Assembly: GCA_035406565.1 (NCBI GenBank)
Contig: DAONLG010000009.1
Span: 1-26,277 of the forward strand
DNA from: Soehngenia sp035406565
GTDB taxonomy: Bacteria; Bacillota; Clostridia; Tissierellales; Tissierellaceae
Direction of reading: 5' to 3'
DNA: 26,277 nt
This document shows, in pieces, positions 1-8,720 of the stretch. The notes beneath the pieces were generated by a model. That model did not search any database and was not told the DNA's origin. It worked only from the letters and a program-made list of their open reading frames with translations. A program made the translations under genes and the position numbers. The first letter of the stretch is position 1. Each line of letters begins with the position of its first letter.

Positions 1-398
1 GCTTACCTGAATACAAAACTGTTGGGGCTGCAGGATTAGATTTGTGCGCATTTTTAACTGAGCCAATAAAAATAAATCCACTTGAAAGAGCTTTAATACC
101 AACTGGAATATACATGGAAATACCCAATGGATATGAAGCACAAATTAGAGGAAGAAGTGGATTGGCACTAAATCATGGAATAACACTTGCTAACGGAGTT
201 GGCACCATAGATAGTGATTATAGAGGGGAAATAAAAATTATTCTCATAAATCTTGGTAATAAACCCTTTGTTGTTAATAATGGAGATAGGATAGCTCAGA
301 TGGTATTTACTAAATATGAGAGAGCAGATTTTATTGTAGTAGATGAAATAAGCGAAACCACCAGAGGGAAAAATGGATTTGGGCATACTGGTATTTAA
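1..398 (+). CDS. dut: dUTP diphosphatase (dUTPase), 5' end cut off by the window
   Basis: Hydrolyses dUTP to dUMP and pyrophosphate, keeping uracil out of DNA and supplying dUMP for thymidylate synthesis; the family is a cytosolic homotrimer. The frame is open from base 3, and the true start lies before the window: an apparent TTG at 42 is an internal Leu of motif 1. All five trimeric dUTPase motifs are visible in order: AGLDLCA (motif 1), GRSGLA (motif 2), GTIDSDYRGE with the catalytic Asp and substrate Tyr region (motif 3), GDRIAQMVF (motif 4) and the C-terminal GKNGFGHTG (motif 5, which closes over the phosphates). Only about 10-15 N-terminal residues seem to be missing. It lies 40 bases before uppP on the same strand. 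Confidence 0.95.
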   Translation, partial: LPEYKTVGAAGLDLCAFLTEPIKINPLERALIPTGIYMEIPNGYEAQIRGRSGLALNHGITLANGVGTIDSDYRGEIKIILINLGNKPFVVNNGDRIAQMVFTKYERADFIVVDEISETTRGKNGFGHTGI

Positions 399-438
399 AT
401 AACATTTTATTATTATAACATATTCAGGAGGTATTACA

Positions 439-1260
439 GTGAGTTGGCTAGAAGCAATTATATTAGGATTATTTCAAGGAATTGCAGAATTTTTACCTAT
501 AAGTAGTTCAGGACATTTGGCTTTGTTACAACAATTTTTTAACATAACTGAGGGAAATTTGTTTTATGCCGAAATGCTTCATTTCGGAACTTTGATTTCA
601 ATTTTTATAGTTTATTTTAAAGATATAAAATTGATGATTATAGAATTTTTAAAGTTAGTATTAACTATAATTAAAAAAAGAGCTATTCCTGATTTAAATG
701 AATATCAAAAATTTGCATTACTAATTTTAGTAGCCTCTATACCTACAGCAATTATTGGATTAAGCTTAGAAAATGTCATAGAAAGTATGTTTACTACAAT
801 ATTACCTATAGGTGTAGCATTTATTATCACGGGATTTTTGCTATGGTTTTCCGAGTCAAGAGGAAAAGGTAGCAAGAAGGTAGATGACGTTACTATTAAA
901 GATGCTCTTTTTGTTGGGTTCATGCAAGGAGTAGCAATATTTCCAGGTATATCAAGATCGGGTTCTACCATTGTTGGAGCTCTATTAAGAAATTTTGATC
1001 GCAACTTAGCTACTGAGTTTTCTTTTTTATTATCAATACCAGCGGTATTAGGATCATTTATTTTGGGGATAAGAGATGTTCTTAAAGGATCCACAGTATC
1101 TATCGAATTACCAATTATAGTTGGAGTAATTATTTCTGCAATAGCAGGAGTGTTTGCAATTAAAGCACTAGTAAAAATATTAGAGAATAAAAAATTACAT
1201 TATTTTTCGATTTATTTGTGGATTATTGGTATAATAGTTATATTATCTCAAATAATTTAA
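439..1260 (+). CDS. uppP: undecaprenyl-diphosphatase (UppP/BacA family)
   Basis: Integral membrane phosphatase that recycles undecaprenyl diphosphate to undecaprenyl phosphate, the lipid carrier for peptidoglycan and other wall polymers; overproduction in this family gives bacitracin resistance. The 273-residue length is typical. The two signature motifs are present: QGIAEFLPISSSGHL near residues 13-27 (catalytic Glu and His) and PGISRSG at 169-175 (phosphate-binding Arg/Ser). The rest is a series of hydrophobic segments consistent with about eight membrane passes. The start is GTG at 439, supported by an AGGAGGT ribosome binding site about 7 bases upstream. It lies 13 bases before ftsK, suggesting co-transcription. 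Confidence 0.95.
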   Translation: MSWLEAIILGLFQGIAEFLPISSSGHLALLQQFFNITEGNLFYAEMLHFGTLISIFIVYFKDIKLMIIEFLKLVLTIIKKRAIPDLNEYQKFALLILVASIPTAIIGLSLENVIESMFTTILPIGVAFIITGFLLWFSESRGKGSKKVDDVTIKDALFVGFMQGVAIFPGISRSGSTIVGALLRNFDRNLATEFSFLLSIPAVLGSFILGIRDVLKGSTVSIELPIIVGVIISAIAGVFAIKALVKILENKKLHYFSIYLWIIGIIVILSQII

Positions 1261-1273
1261 GATAGGTGGTATC

Positions 1274-3442
1274 ATGGCAACTAAAAAGAAACCTAAAAGA
1301 AGCAAATCAAATGACAGTATTTCAAAAAAGAAAAATTTAAAAATTCATAAAGATATAATCGCAATTGCTTTGATTGGACTTTCTATTTTAGTTCTTGTAA
1401 GTTTTTTTACTGAGAAAACAGGAATAATAGGAAATTCTTTAAACTCTATTTTTTATTTATTTTTTGGTACAGGTTCATATGTCTTACCTTTTTTATTAAT
1501 AATATTATCATCGTTACTGCTTATGGATAAAAATAATATACTAAAATTTTCAACATTGATAGTTCTGTTTTTATCTATTTTAGTTATCTTAGACAGTACA
1601 AATGATATAAGTTTAAGTTTTTCAGATAGGATGTCTTATATATTTAATAATCTTAGCACACAGATAAACGGTGGTATTGTAGGTGCCCTCTTTGGCTTTC
1701 TATTTTATAAACTCTTCGGGAATGTAGGAACATATATAATCATAGGCTTTATTGACTTAGTTTTACTTTTTCATTTAATAGGCAAAGATAATTTAATTAG
1801 CCTGCGTGAAAAATTACATAATAGAAGTACAAAGAAGAATAAAACAGAAAATAAATCAATAAATGATGAAGTCACTGACAAATCTGAAAATAATGTTTTA
1901 CAAATAACGGATTACACATCATCTAATAAGGAACTAGAAATAATTAGTAAAAAAGAACGAACTAAAAAAATCAATGATGAATCTCAAGAATATTTAATAA
2001 ATGCCCAAATAGATATGAAACCTAAAAACTCAGCTCATTATACGCTACCTACAATAAATTTACTGAATGATTCCGTAAGCAAAAATGAAAGTAATGATAA
2101 GAAAGAAATAATTAATAATGCAAGAATAATTGAAGAGACAATGAAAAATTTTGGCATAGAGGCTACAGTAACACATATTAATATTGGTCCTACCATAACT
2201 TGTTATGAACTTACACCAGCTCCGGGTATAAAATTAAGTAGGATTGTTTCGCTATCAGACAATATTTCATTAAGCCTTGCAATGCCTGATATTAGAATAG
2301 AGGCTCCCATACCTGGAAAGTCTGCTGTCGGGATAGAGGTTCCAAATAAACATAAAGACATGGTTACATTAAAGGAAATGTTATCAAGTAAAGATTTTAT
2401 AGAGTCTAATTCAGACTTAACATTTGTTTTAGGTAAAGATATCACAGGTAAGGCTATTGTATCAGATATTCAAAAAATGCCACATCTTTTAATCGCAGGT
2501 GCAACTGGTTCGGGAAAAAGTGTTTGTATAAACACTATAATAATGAGTTTACTTTATAAAAATTCACCTGATAATGTTAAAATGGTATTAATTGATCCGA
2601 AAGTAGTAGAGTTAAACATATATAATGGAATACCTCATCTTCTGATTCCAGTAGTAACAGATCCTAAAAAAGCATCTCATGCTTTGAATTGGGCTGTTGC
2701 TGAAATGGAAAGACGATATAAATTGTTTGCTCAAAATAATGTCAGAGATATTCATTCGTATAATAAGAAATATAAAAATAGTGCCGAGAAATTGCCCAAA
2801 ATTATCATTATAATTGATGAGTTAGCTGATTTAATGATGGTGAGCGCAAATGAGATTGAGGATTATATAGCAAGACTAGCTCAAATGGCAAGAGCTGCTG
2901 GAATGCATTTGATTGTTGCAACACAAAGACCGTCAGTAGATGTAATAACAGGTACCATAAAAGCTAATATTCCATCTCGTATTAGTTTTGCAGTTTCGTC
3001 CCAAATTGATTCAAGAACAATACTTGATATGTCTGGTGCTGAAAAACTCTTAGGGCAAGGGGATATGCTATTCTTTCCTTCTAGCATCTCGAAACCGATC
3101 AGAATACAAGGTGCTTTTGTTACAAATGATGAAGTGGAAAAAGTTGTTGGTTTTTTAAGAGAAAATAATCAAGCTGCTTATGATCCAGATGTAATTGAGA
3201 AAGTCACTGCCAACTTGAACCAATCGGAATATGACCAAGATGATGAACTTTTGAGGGAAGCAATTGAATTAGTAGTCTCAGAACAGACAGCATCAATATC
3301 ATTATTACAAAGAAGGTTTAAGATTGGTTATGCAAGAGCTGCCCGATTGATTGATTCAATGGAGGAAAGAGGAGTTATCGGAGGATATGAAGGCAGCAAA
3401 CCCAGAAAAGTGCTTTTAACAGATGAAGATTTGGAGGAATAA
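1274..3442 (+). CDS. ftsK: DNA translocase FtsK/SpoIIIE family
   Basis: Membrane-anchored, ATP-driven DNA pump that clears chromosomal DNA from the closing septum, or moves it into the forespore in sporulating species. The 722-residue protein has a basic N-terminus, about four hydrophobic membrane segments within residues 27-170, a polar low-complexity linker (about 175-270), then the RecA-like motor: Walker A GATGSGKS at 409-416, Walker B IIDELAD with Asp515, and the family-typical segment around ITGTIKANIPSRISF. The last 65 residues form the winged-helix gamma domain that reads KOPS/SRS-like polar sequences. An AGGTGGT ribosome binding site precedes ATG 1274. Sequence alone does not separate an FtsK role from a SpoIIIE role. 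Confidence 0.94.
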   Translation: MATKKKPKRSKSNDSISKKKNLKIHKDIIAIALIGLSILVLVSFFTEKTGIIGNSLNSIFYLFFGTGSYVLPFLLIILSSLLLMDKNNILKFSTLIVLFLSILVILDSTNDISLSFSDRMSYIFNNLSTQINGGIVGALFGFLFYKLFGNVGTYIIIGFIDLVLLFHLIGKDNLISLREKLHNRSTKKNKTENKSINDEVTDKSENNVLQITDYTSSNKELEIISKKERTKKINDESQEYLINAQIDMKPKNSAHYTLPTINLLNDSVSKNESNDKKEIINNARIIEETMKNFGIEATVTHINIGPTITCYELTPAPGIKLSRIVSLSDNISLSLAMPDIRIEAPIPGKSAVGIEVPNKHKDMVTLKEMLSSKDFIESNSDLTFVLGKDITGKAIVSDIQKMPHLLIAGATGSGKSVCINTIIMSLLYKNSPDNVKMVLIDPKVVELNIYNGIPHLLIPVVTDPKKASHALNWAVAEMERRYKLFAQNNVRDIHSYNKKYKNSAEKLPKIIIIIDELADLMMVSANEIEDYIARLAQMARAAGMHLIVATQRPSVDVITGTIKANIPSRISFAVSSQIDSRTILDMSGAEKLLGQGDMLFFPSSISKPIRIQGAFVTNDEVEKVVGFLRENNQAAYDPDVIEKVTANLNQSEYDQDDELLREAIELVVSEQTASISLLQRRFKIGYARAARLIDSMEERGVIGGYEGSKPRKVLLTDEDLEE

Positions 3443-3447
3443 TTTTA

Positions 3448-4785
3448 ATGAACATGCATAAAATATATTTTGAAACTTTAGGCTGCTCAAAAAATGAAGT
3501 GGATACTAATATTATGAAATCAATACTAGACAAAAAATTATATGAAATTACTGACAGTAAAGAAATTGCTGATATCATAGTTGTTAATACATGTGGATTT
3601 ATCGAAAGTGCTAAAATTGAGTCAATTGATACAATTTTAGAATTAGCTAAATTAAAACAAAGCGGTTTTTGTAAATTTCTCGTGTTAACAGGTTGTTTAG
3701 CTCAAAGATATCCTGAGGAATTAATAACTGAAATGCCTGAAATAGATGCTATAATAGGAACAGGAAATATCAATAAAATAAATGATGTATTGAGCAATTT
3801 AAATTCTAATAAAAAGAATGTTTTAGTTGATAATATTAACAATCTGTATCCAGAAAACATAAATCGTGAAGTAGAATCATTTGTTCAATATGTAAAAATA
3901 TCAGAAGGTTGCAATAATAATTGTACGTATTGTATCATTCCAAAGTTAAGGGGTAAAAATAGAAGTAGGAGAATAGAGGATATATTAGAAGAAATAAAGT
4001 ATCTTGTACATAATAATGTCAAAGAAATAGTTCTTATTGCACAGAATACTTCAGATTATGGAATAGACCTATATCATGAGTATAAACTCTATGAGCTTTT
4101 GAATGAGATCGAAAAGATAGAAGGTGATTTTCTTGTAAGATTACTATATTTATATCCAGATCACATTGATGATAAATTAATTATGAGTATAAAAAACAAT
4201 AGTAAGATAGCAAAGTACTTGGACATCCCTCTACAACACGTAAGTAATAACATTTTAAGATCAATGAATAGACGCACAGACAGGGAGTCAATAGAAGCTT
4301 TAATTGTTAAATTAAGGAAAGAAATACCTGAAGTTATCATCAGAACTACGTTAATAGTTGGATTTCCAGGTGAGACAGAAGATGATTTTAATGAACTATA
4401 TGAATTTATAGAAAAATATAAATTTGATAAATTAGGGGTATTTCCATATTCAAGGGAGGAAGGAACAGCTTCCTATAATTATCCAAATCAAATCAGTGAA
4501 GAAGTTAAATTAAACAGATTAGAAAGAATTATGAAAGTCCAAAAAAAGATATCAAATGATATATTGAGGTCTAGAATTGGCAAGACTTATAGGGTGCTGG
4601 TAGAAGCTGAAATTGAAGACAACTTATATGAGGGTAGGAGCTATATGGACAGTCCTGAAATAGATGGTGTAGTTTTTATTCAATCAAAATCGCCTTTAGA
4701 ATTAGGTCAGTTTGTTAATGTGCATATAGTTGATAGTTTAGAATATGATTTAATGGGGGTTGTAGAAAATGAATTTAGCAAATAA
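3448..4785 (+). CDS. rimO: ribosomal protein S12 methylthiotransferase RimO
   Basis: Radical-SAM enzyme that methylthiolates the conserved Asp of ribosomal protein S12. The 445 residues show the N-terminal methylthiotransferase domain with cluster cysteines Cys13, Cys49 and Cys83, the radical-SAM motif CNNNCTYC (Cys155/159/162), and a C-terminal TRAM domain. RimO rather than MiaB is indicated by ISEGCNNNCTYCIIPKLRGK and by AQNTSDYGIDLY, where MiaB has a GQNVNSYG type of motif; a true MiaB is encoded separately at 24867-26183. ATG 3448 has a GGAGG site 10 bases upstream, inside the end of ftsK; ATG 3454 is a possible alternative. The 3' end overlaps pgsA by 17 bases, implying translational coupling. 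Confidence 0.93.
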   Translation: MNMHKIYFETLGCSKNEVDTNIMKSILDKKLYEITDSKEIADIIVVNTCGFIESAKIESIDTILELAKLKQSGFCKFLVLTGCLAQRYPEELITEMPEIDAIIGTGNINKINDVLSNLNSNKKNVLVDNINNLYPENINREVESFVQYVKISEGCNNNCTYCIIPKLRGKNRSRRIEDILEEIKYLVHNNVKEIVLIAQNTSDYGIDLYHEYKLYELLNEIEKIEGDFLVRLLYLYPDHIDDKLIMSIKNNSKIAKYLDIPLQHVSNNILRSMNRRTDRESIEALIVKLRKEIPEVIIRTTLIVGFPGETEDDFNELYEFIEKYKFDKLGVFPYSREEGTASYNYPNQISEEVKLNRLERIMKVQKKISNDILRSRIGKTYRVLVEAEIEDNLYEGRSYMDSPEIDGVVFIQSKSPLELGQFVNVHIVDSLEYDLMGVVENEFSK

Positions 4786-5314
4786 AATTACGATACTTCG
4801 TGTTTTATTAGTACCATTATTTATTGTGTTTTTTTATTTAGATTTTCAATACAGTCAAATATTAGCTTTAGCAATATTTGTTGTAGCATCAATAACTGAC
4901 TCAATAGATGGCCATATTGCTAGAAGCAGAAACATGGTTACGACTTTTGGAAAATTTGTTGATCCGTTAGCTGATAAAATATTAACCACATCTGCTTTTA
5001 TATTGTTAGTAGGGACGGGAAAAATTCCTTCTTGGGTAGTAATTATAATAATTGCTCGTGAATTTATCATTTCAGGTTTAAGAGTATTAGCTGCCTCAAA
5101 TGGTGTGACAATTGCTGCTAGTAAATGGGGTAAAATAAAAACGATCACCCAGCTTGTAGCGATAATTCTCCTTTTATTGAATAATTTTCCATTTAACTAT
5201 ATTGGAATACCATTAGACTATATAATGCTATATATTTCATTATTTTTCACTGTTTTATCAGGTGTTGATTATGTACAGAAGAATATTAAAATATTGAATC
5301 TAGACGATATATAA
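4769..5314 (+). CDS. pgsA: CDP-diacylglycerol-glycerol-3-phosphate 3-phosphatidyltransferase
   Basis: Membrane enzyme that makes phosphatidylglycerophosphate from CDP-diacylglycerol and glycerol 3-phosphate, the committed step to phosphatidylglycerol. The CDP-alcohol phosphotransferase signature is complete: Asp44, Asp47-Gly48, Ala51-Arg52, Gly61, Asp65 and Asp69. The rest of the 181 residues is made of hydrophobic helices, as expected. The N-terminus NLANKITILRVLLVP is typical of bacterial PgsA. ATG 4769 lies inside the last codons of rimO, preceded by a G-rich GGGGGT site. In many Firmicutes pgsA sits just upstream of cinA and recA, as here. Confidence 0.94.
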   Translation: MNLANKITILRVLLVPLFIVFFYLDFQYSQILALAIFVVASITDSIDGHIARSRNMVTTFGKFVDPLADKILTTSAFILLVGTGKIPSWVVIIIIAREFIISGLRVLAASNGVTIAASKWGKIKTITQLVAIILLLLNNFPFNYIGIPLDYIMLYISLFFTVLSGVDYVQKNIKILNLDDI

Positions 5315-5337
5315 AACGTTATGAAGGTGACACGATT

Positions 5338-6582
5338 ATGAAAGCTGAGATAATAAACGTCGGTACAGAGATATTATTGGGCACTATAGTCAATACTAAT
5401 TCTGTATATATATGTAAAAAGCTTGTTGAAATAGGGATTGAACCAATTTTTCAAACTTCTGTAGTAGATGATACTGAATTAGTAAAGACAGCTTTAAAAA
5501 ATGCTCTTGAAAGAGCTGCGTTAATTATAATTACAGGAGGGCTTGGACCAACAGAAGATGATTTAACTAAAGAAGCTTTAGCTCAACTGTTAGGTCTAAA
5601 TTTAGAATTAGATCAAAACGCAAAGCAAACAATAGAAAACTATTTTAAAAACAACAATAAAAAAATGACAGCTAATAATTATAAACAAGCTTTTAAGCTG
5701 AGAAATTCAGAATTATTACCAAATAATAACGGAACTGCACCGGGTGTTTTTATAGAATTAAATGGAAATAAAATATTTCTACTACCAGGACCTCCAAACG
5801 AATTAATTCCAATGTTTGAAGAATATGTAATGCCTAAATTGAAAACGGATATATATCTGATAACAAAATCAATAAATACTCTAGAAATAAGCGAATCTGA
5901 GTTGGAAACCATTTTGAGAGAAATTGAAGTCAATTATCCAGAAATAGAGATTGCTACCTATGCTACATATGGTGCAGTTGAAATAAAAATAATTGGTAAA
6001 AGTCATGATATTGACGATCTTAATTTTAAAATAACACAAGTTATTAATATGATTGACTCAAAAATTCACAATTATATTTATGGTTTTGATTACAGTTCTT
6101 TAGAAGAAATGGTCGTAGATAAATTAAAAAAATCAAAACAAAAAATAAGCATCGCTGAATCAGTGACTGGAGGAATTATAACTTCAAGAATAACAAGAAT
6201 ACCTGGTGCTTCTGAAGTGCTTGATAGAGGTATTGTGACTTATACAATAGAATCCAAAATTGATGAATTAGGTGTTTCCAAAAATATTATTGATACATAT
6301 GGAGTAGTAAGTGAAGAAGTAGTTGTAGAAATGGCAAAAGGGATATTCGATAAGACTAAATCTGATTATTGCATAGCTACAACTGGTTTTGCTGGCCCTT
6401 CTGCTGATAATAAGAGAAATGTTGGGGAAAACTACATATGTATTTATACTAAGGGCAATCCGATCGTTATCTATAATCAGTTTAGTGGTACAAGAGAGAT
6501 GATACAGCAAAAAATTGCTAATTTAGCTCTTGTTAAATTGATAATTCAGATTAATAACAAGTTGACTTTAAATAGAAATTAG
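5338..6582 (+). CDS. cinA: CinA family protein (MoaB-like domain plus PncC-like domain)
   Basis: Two-domain protein. The N-terminal half is a MoaB/MogA-like (COG1058) domain with GTEILLG at residues 8-14 and GGLGPTEDD at 67-75, linked in the family to ADP-ribose/NAD-related pyrophosphatase activity. The C-terminal half corresponds to the nicotinamide-nucleotide amidase (PncC) domain, which deamidates NMN in pyridine nucleotide recycling. The usual AESCTGG is AESVTGG here (273-279, Val276 for Cys), and the usual glycine-rich GPGGG segment is GPSADNKRNVGENY, so amidase function is less certain. Length (414 residues) is normal. An AAGGTGA site precedes ATG 5338. It directly precedes recA, an order common in Gram-positives, but recA has its own promoter. 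Confidence 0.92.
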   Translation: MKAEIINVGTEILLGTIVNTNSVYICKKLVEIGIEPIFQTSVVDDTELVKTALKNALERAALIIITGGLGPTEDDLTKEALAQLLGLNLELDQNAKQTIENYFKNNNKKMTANNYKQAFKLRNSELLPNNNGTAPGVFIELNGNKIFLLPGPPNELIPMFEEYVMPKLKTDIYLITKSINTLEISESELETILREIEVNYPEIEIATYATYGAVEIKIIGKSHDIDDLNFKITQVINMIDSKIHNYIYGFDYSSLEEMVVDKLKKSKQKISIAESVTGGIITSRITRIPGASEVLDRGIVTYTIESKIDELGVSKNIIDTYGVVSEEVVVEMAKGIFDKTKSDYCIATTGFAGPSADNKRNVGENYICIYTKGNPIVIYNQFSGTREMIQQKIANLALVKLIIQINNKLTLNRN

Positions 6583-6590
6583 TGTACTAT
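6562..6590 (+). promoter_or_regulatory. predicted recA promoter
   Basis: TTGACT at 6562-6567 and TACTAT at 6585-6590 are separated by 17 bases, a good vegetative (sigma-A type) promoter. It overlaps the end of cinA and predicts a transcription start near 6597, giving a recA leader of about 50 bases. Inferred from sequence only. Confidence 0.7.
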
Positions 6591-6596
6591 GTATTT

Positions 6597-6610
6597 AGAA
6601 CTAATGTTCG
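6597..6610 (+). promoter_or_regulatory. LexA (SOS) box upstream of recA
   Basis: The sequence aGAACtaatGTTCg matches the Gram-positive LexA operator CGAACN4GTTCG at 9 of the 10 fixed positions and has a perfect GAAC-N4-GTTC core. It sits over the predicted transcription start of recA, where bound LexA would block initiation. lexA itself and its divergent neighbour carry similar sites in this window. Confidence 0.82.
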
Positions 6611-6649
6611 CATATATGAGAGGGGTGACTCCAGTTTATCTGGGATATA

Positions 6650-7693
6650 ATGGTAGAAATGGATGATAAGAAAAAGGCTCTTGATTTAACAATAAGTCAA
6701 ATAGAAAAACAATTTGGCAAGGGATCTATAATGAAACTTGGCGAAGCTAGCAAATTAGATTTAGATTATATATCTACTGGTTCGCTAGACTTAGATATAG
6801 CATTAGGCATTGGTGGTGTACCTAGAGGTAGAATAATCGAAATATATGGTCCTGAATCATCGGGGAAAACAACTATTGCACTCCATATCATAGCTGAAGC
6901 ACAAAAAGAAGGGGGCATTGCTGCTTTTATAGATGCTGAGCATGCATTAGACCCTAATTATGCCAAAAAATTAGGTGTAGATATTGACAACTTAATAATA
7001 TCACAGCCAGATACTGGCGAACAGGCTTTAGAGATCACAGAAGCACTTGTAAGAAGTGGTGCAATAGATGTAGTAGTAATAGATTCTGTAGCAGCTTTAG
7101 TTCCTAAAGCTGAGATTGAAGGCGAAATGGGTGATAGTCATATTGGATTACAAGCTAGATTAATGTCTCAAGCTTTACGTAAACTAGCAGGAGCGATTAA
7201 CAAGTCTAATTCTACTTGTATTTTTATTAATCAGTTAAGAGAAAAAGTTGGTGTAATGTTTGGAAATCCAGAAACAACTACAGGTGGAAGGGCATTGAAG
7301 TTCTATGCATCAATTAGATTAGATGTGAGAAAAATTGATTCTATAAAACAAGGTGAAGAAATAATTGGAAATAGAACACGAGTGAAAGTAGTAAAAAATA
7401 AAGTTGCTCCACCTTTTAAGCAAGCTGAATTTGATATTATGTATGGCGAAGGAATATCAAGAGAAGGTAGTATTGTGGATGCTGGTGTAAATGCAGGTAT
7501 AATTAATAAAGCAGGATCGTGGTTTAGCTATAATGATATAAAATTAGGGCAAGGCAGAGAGAATGCTAAAGAGTTTCTAAGACAAAATCCAGAGATCTAT
7601 CAAGAAATTGAAAATTCAGTTAGACAGAAATATGGGTTAATTAAAAAAGAAAATAATGACATTGTCGATAGCGAATTAATCAAATCCGAATAG
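6650..7693 (+). CDS. recA: recombinase RecA
   Basis: Forms ATP-dependent filaments on single-stranded DNA, catalyses strand exchange and stimulates LexA self-cleavage. The 347 residues cover the N-terminal helix and oligomerisation strand, Walker A GPESSGKTT at 67-75, the family loop INQLREKVGVMFGNPETT (L2 region) and a C-terminal domain with an acidic tail. The start is not certain. ATG 6650 has only a weak GGGA at 6642-6645 in front of it; the stronger AGGGGTG (6621-6627) is 22 bases away with a small CCAG/CTGG hairpin (6631-6643) between. An in-frame ATG at 6659 is an alternative. Transcription is likely LexA-controlled. A hairpin follows the stop codon. Confidence 0.97.
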   Translation: MVEMDDKKKALDLTISQIEKQFGKGSIMKLGEASKLDLDYISTGSLDLDIALGIGGVPRGRIIEIYGPESSGKTTIALHIIAEAQKEGGIAAFIDAEHALDPNYAKKLGVDIDNLIISQPDTGEQALEITEALVRSGAIDVVVIDSVAALVPKAEIEGEMGDSHIGLQARLMSQALRKLAGAINKSNSTCIFINQLREKVGVMFGNPETTTGGRALKFYASIRLDVRKIDSIKQGEEIIGNRTRVKVVKNKVAPPFKQAEFDIMYGEGISREGSIVDAGVNAGIINKAGSWFSYNDIKLGQGRENAKEFLRQNPEIYQEIENSVRQKYGLIKKENNDIVDSELIKSE

Positions 7694-7701
7694 ACATAAT
7701 A

Positions 7702-7727
7702 AAAGCCTCCTATATAAAGGAGGCTTT
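7702..7727 (+). terminator. hairpin after recA, partial terminator or translational switch
   Basis: A perfect 10-bp stem (7702-7711 with 7718-7727, 6-base loop) begins 9 bases after the recA stop. The stem is GC-rich in its core, but the following T-run is short (TTTATAATA), so it may be a weak terminator that lets some transcripts continue into the nuclease gene, or a 3' end-stabilising structure. Its left arm can alternatively pair with the next gene's ribosome binding site. Confidence 0.6.
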
Positions 7728-7743
7728 ATAATAGGAGGATATA

Positions 7744-8712
7744 ATGAAAATATTGTTTTTAACTGATACTCATCTAAGAAGCTCAAATCCTAAAAATAGG
7801 AAAGATGATTTTCAAGAAACATTAGAAGAAAAATTAATAGAAATTGCTCAAATTGTAGACGAAAATGATATTGATTATGTAATACATGGCGGCGATTTAT
7901 TTGATAGACCAGATACATCAGTGCTAACAGTAACAAGATATGCAAATATAATTAAAAGAATTAAAAAACCAATATATATAATTAGTGGAAATCATGATAT
8001 TTTTGGATTAAACCCTGCTACTTTAGACAGAACTATGTTAGGATTATTGGGAAATTTAAATTTCTTAAATATTATAAGAGATGGTGATAAAATAATACTA
8101 GAAAAGGACAATATAAGAGTACAAGTTACAGGTAAATCTTATTCATATGATATAGATTCAAGTATTTCAAATTATATATTAGATTCAGTAGATTCTAATT
8201 GTAATTATTCTATAAATATAGTACATGGAATGCTATTAGACAAGCCTTTCATAACAGGTATTCCTTATACTTTAATAGATGATATATTAGAAACTAAGGC
8301 AGATATAACTTTAAGCGGACATTATCATGCTGGATTTGGGGTAATATCTAAAAATAATAAGTATTTCATAAATCCTGGAAGCCTTGTAAGAATAACTAAT
8401 AGTTTAAAAGAAATAGAGCGTATACCAAAAGTTGCAATAATAACTCTTGACCAAAGTATTTCTATTGAACTTATTTCTTTGAAAGTTGCTAAACCGGGTT
8501 ATGAGGTATTAGATAGAACTGAGTTGGAAAAAAACATATATAAAAATGAAAGAATCATAGAGTTTAAACAAACAATTGATTCGGCCTTAAATTTCGATAA
8601 AGTTGATATAAATGATATTTTAGTAGAAGTAGCTATATCTGAAAAGGTAAATGAAAAAGTAAAAGAAGAAGCATTAAGACGAATAGCAATAGCTCAAATG
8701 AAGAATATATAG
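7744..8712 (+). CDS. Mre11/SbcD-like metallophosphoesterase (DNA repair nuclease subunit)
   Basis: Calcineurin-type metallophosphoesterase of 322 residues with all metal-binding motifs of the Mre11/SbcD group: DTH (Asp8, His10), GGDLFDRP (Asp51), SGNHD (Asn83, His84), VHG (His161) and SGHYHAG (His193, His195). By family knowledge the partner would be a Rad50/SbcC-type ATPase, and three genes resembling pieces of such an ATPase follow directly. It is shorter than typical SbcD (about 400 residues), with about 100 residues after the last metal motif that could form the ATPase-binding region. ATG 7744 is well supported by AGGAGG at 7733-7738. Only 8 bases separate it from the next gene. The classical sbcD name is not applied because the partner is not a single-chain SbcC. 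Confidence 0.88.
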   Translation: MKILFLTDTHLRSSNPKNRKDDFQETLEEKLIEIAQIVDENDIDYVIHGGDLFDRPDTSVLTVTRYANIIKRIKKPIYIISGNHDIFGLNPATLDRTMLGLLGNLNFLNIIRDGDKIILEKDNIRVQVTGKSYSYDIDSSISNYILDSVDSNCNYSINIVHGMLLDKPFITGIPYTLIDDILETKADITLSGHYHAGFGVISKNNKYFINPGSLVRITNSLKEIERIPKVAIITLDQSISIELISLKVAKPGYEVLDRTELEKNIYKNERIIEFKQTIDSALNFDKVDINDILVEVAISEKVNEKVKEEALRRIAIAQMKNI

Positions 8713-8720
8713 GTGAGAAT

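Noticed and set aside
705..1094. 129-codon open frame opposite uppP
   Set aside because: It is antisense to conserved UppP motifs and shows no family features.
3448..4785. This gene as a second MiaB
   Set aside because: The motifs around the radical-SAM cysteines and AQNTSDYGIDLY are of the RimO type, and a clear MiaB is present at 24867-26183.
6616..6666. Sixteen-codon leader peptide crossing the recA start
   Set aside because: No ribosome binding site precedes ATG 6616, and GTG 6625 is too close to its purine tract. Kept only as a remark on the leader.
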